64,000 bases of DNA from Marinagarivorans sp. (GTDB lineage: Bacteria > Pseudomonadota > Gammaproteobacteria > Pseudomonadales > Cellvibrionaceae). The DNA lies in the NCBI GenBank assembly GCA_028281865.1, contig JANQJB010000166.1, positions 1 through 64,000 on the forward strand, given 5' to 3'. A model generated the notes under the pieces. It had not been told where the DNA came from, searched no databases, and was given only the letters and a program-made list of their open reading frames with translations. The first letter of the stretch is position 1, and every line of letters begins with the position of its first letter. This document shows, in pieces, positions 62,847 to 64,000 of the stretch. The position numbers were made by a program, and so were the translations under genes.

Positions 62847-64000
62847 ATGAAATACTTATTTGATATACGCTTAAAATCTAAAAGACTTAATCAGCTAAAA
62901 AAACATGAGTTTAGCAGTATATTCTTTTACATACTGCTTGGTTCTAGTATTTTTTACAGCTTTTACGCCCACTCTAACCAAACAAACCAGCACGGCGAGG
63001 AGCAAGAGCCTTCATCTACGCTAAACGAGCCTAGAATTTCCGCTAACACCAAAACCGTCTCTCAAAATAATATTCAAACAACTGAACAAAAATTAGTTGA
63101 AATAAAAAAAACTAATATCCTGACGATAAGCGACGAGATTAAAGACGCTATCGACAGGCATTTGGACGGTGTGAGAGGCTACCAGCGTCGCGCAGAGAAG
63201 TTACACGATTTATTATTTTCTCCGTACTACTTCGATATTACTTACAGCCCGCAAAAAACTAAGACCGCGCAAGAAGTATTTGATACACGCACCGGCAACT
63301 GTGTCGGTCTTGCGAGCTTATTTGTAGCTGCTGCTCGGCACGCGGGACTAAACGCTTATTTTCAATCAGTTGACGTGCCACGAGAATGGGAACCACAAGA
63401 CGCCGGCTTCTATATTGTACCGGGGCACCTCAACGTAGGTATTTATGACAAAAGATTTACACCCAAAGCTGCTCGTCGCTCACCCTGGGTTATGAACAAT
63501 ACATTTGGCACTTCGACAGACAACTCAACCGGGTCGACATCGGTAATTTTTTCTTCGCGAGCCAAAGCAAAACCGCGTTATATTGTCGAGTTTATTTCTC
63601 TCTATCGAGGAATCGATAATCGTGATTTAAAATATAAAGTGATTAGCGATGACGAGGCCCAAGCAGAATATTTTAATAATATTGGGGTAGAGGCTTTAAT
63701 CAATGATGACATTGAATATGCGTCCAAGCTGTTCCTGCACTCATTGGATATCCAACCCGATATTAGCTTTACTTGGTCTAATTTGGGTTTTTCGTTGAAA
63801 AAACTTCAGCAATTCGAGCGGGCTGAACAAGCTTATAAAAAAGCTTTGAAAATCGACAAGAAAAATATTTCTACAGTTAAAAACCTTTACGTACTTTATA
63901 AAGACACAAACCAAGTAGATAAAGCTAACACAATAAAACAAAAAGTTGATGCGTATAATAGAACCAACCCCCATTACCAAGCAAAGCGAGCGAGATTCGC
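62847..64000 (+). CDS. Transglutaminase-like/TPR protein, runs off right edge
   Basis: An open frame from ATG 62847 continues to the window end without a stop (at least 384 codons). It has an N-terminal signal anchor (about 27-42, SIFFYILLGSSIFYSFYA), a charged linker and a transglutaminase-core domain (about 115-265). That domain has AQEVFDTRTGNCVGLASLFVAAARHAG with the likely nucleophile Cys and PGHLNVGIYD with the His. TPR-type helices follow (about 275-370, NNIGVEALINDDIEYASKLFLHSLDIQPD; AEQAYKKALKIDKKN). Such proteins may be protease- or crosslinking-type enzymes of the envelope; the exact role is unknown. It is divergent from srkA, with 282 bp between. Confidence 0.85.
   Translation, partial: MKYLFDIRLKSKRLNQLKKHEFSSIFFYILLGSSIFYSFYAHSNQTNQHGEEQEPSSTLNEPRISANTKTVSQNNIQTTEQKLVEIKKTNILTISDEIKDAIDRHLDGVRGYQRRAEKLHDLLFSPYYFDITYSPQKTKTAQEVFDTRTGNCVGLASLFVAAARHAGLNAYFQSVDVPREWEPQDAGFYIVPGHLNVGIYDKRFTPKAARRSPWVMNNTFGTSTDNSTGSTSVIFSSRAKAKPRYIVEFISLYRGIDNRDLKYKVISDDEAQAEYFNNIGVEALINDDIEYASKLFLHSLDIQPDISFTWSNLGFSLKKLQQFERAEQAYKKALKIDKKNISTVKNLYVLYKDTNQVDKANTIKQKVDAYNRTNPHYQAKRARF

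Overview
The window looks like chromosomal DNA of a marine or aquatic polysaccharide-degrading gammaproteobacterium, probably Cellvibrionales/Alteromonadales-like. This is inference from content: a pspABC operon with divergent pspF, srkA, a ydjM-like gene, a VCR-like integron cassette array, DUF3301, DUF3106 and DUF4382 proteins, two FecI/FecR/TonB-receptor sets and a secreted alpha-galactosidase. No rRNA, tRNA or CRISPR array was seen.

Layout. 1-4270 is an integron cassette array read on the minus strand: seven attC sites, six intact or near-intact cassette genes, one cassette without an obvious gene and one gene running off the left edge. No integrase gene is visible. At the array's upstream end an IS110/IS1111-type element (about 4269-5588) with a frameshifted transposase has entered an attC-like site. 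5995-11504 (+) holds a lipoprotein gene and then a tight gene run: small exported protein, DUF3106 protein, outer-membrane barrel-like protein, sigma factor, putative anti-sigma factor and an Sfp-type phosphopantetheinyl transferase. 11818-17189 is a surface-polysaccharide block (glycosyltransferases, UDP-glucuronate decarboxylase, flippase).

17354-27616 (-) is the most unusual part. It has a 2808-residue secreted protein combining four malectin domains, 28 thrombospondin type-3 calcium repeats, PA14, a copper-radical (galactose oxidase, AA5) domain with all metal and cofactor residues present, a Kelch propeller, a YVTN propeller and a two-haem cytochrome/peroxidase-like C-terminus. A YtkA-like protein and a separate di-haem MauG/CcpA-type peroxidase follow. 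A DUF1080 lipoprotein and a Dabb protein lie upstream. 30082-32360 is a LytS/LytTR two-component pair.

33459-47544 holds a FecI/FecR/TonB siderophore-type receptor set, a one-protein hybrid two-component regulator (HTCS), an AraC regulator and a second redox chimera: cytochrome c, PA14, sorbosone-dehydrogenase-like propeller and DUF1080 (3-keto-glycoside hydrolase family) in one chain. 47641-48264 is a decayed IS200-like/RAYT transposase. 48850-51847 is the phage-shock system with a recognisable sigma-54 promoter. 51980-53557 is a GH27 lipoprotein, followed by two large palindromic repeats. 54045-55427 holds DUF3301 and ydjM-like genes. 56162-61344 (-) is a second FecI/FecR system with a carbohydrate-type TonB receptor, then srkA and, at the right edge, an unfinished transglutaminase-TPR gene.

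How it fits together (inference): much of the window serves sensing, uptake and oxidation of sugars at or outside the cell surface. Two different large secreted proteins physically join carbohydrate-binding modules, a beta-propeller oxidoreductase and c-type haem.
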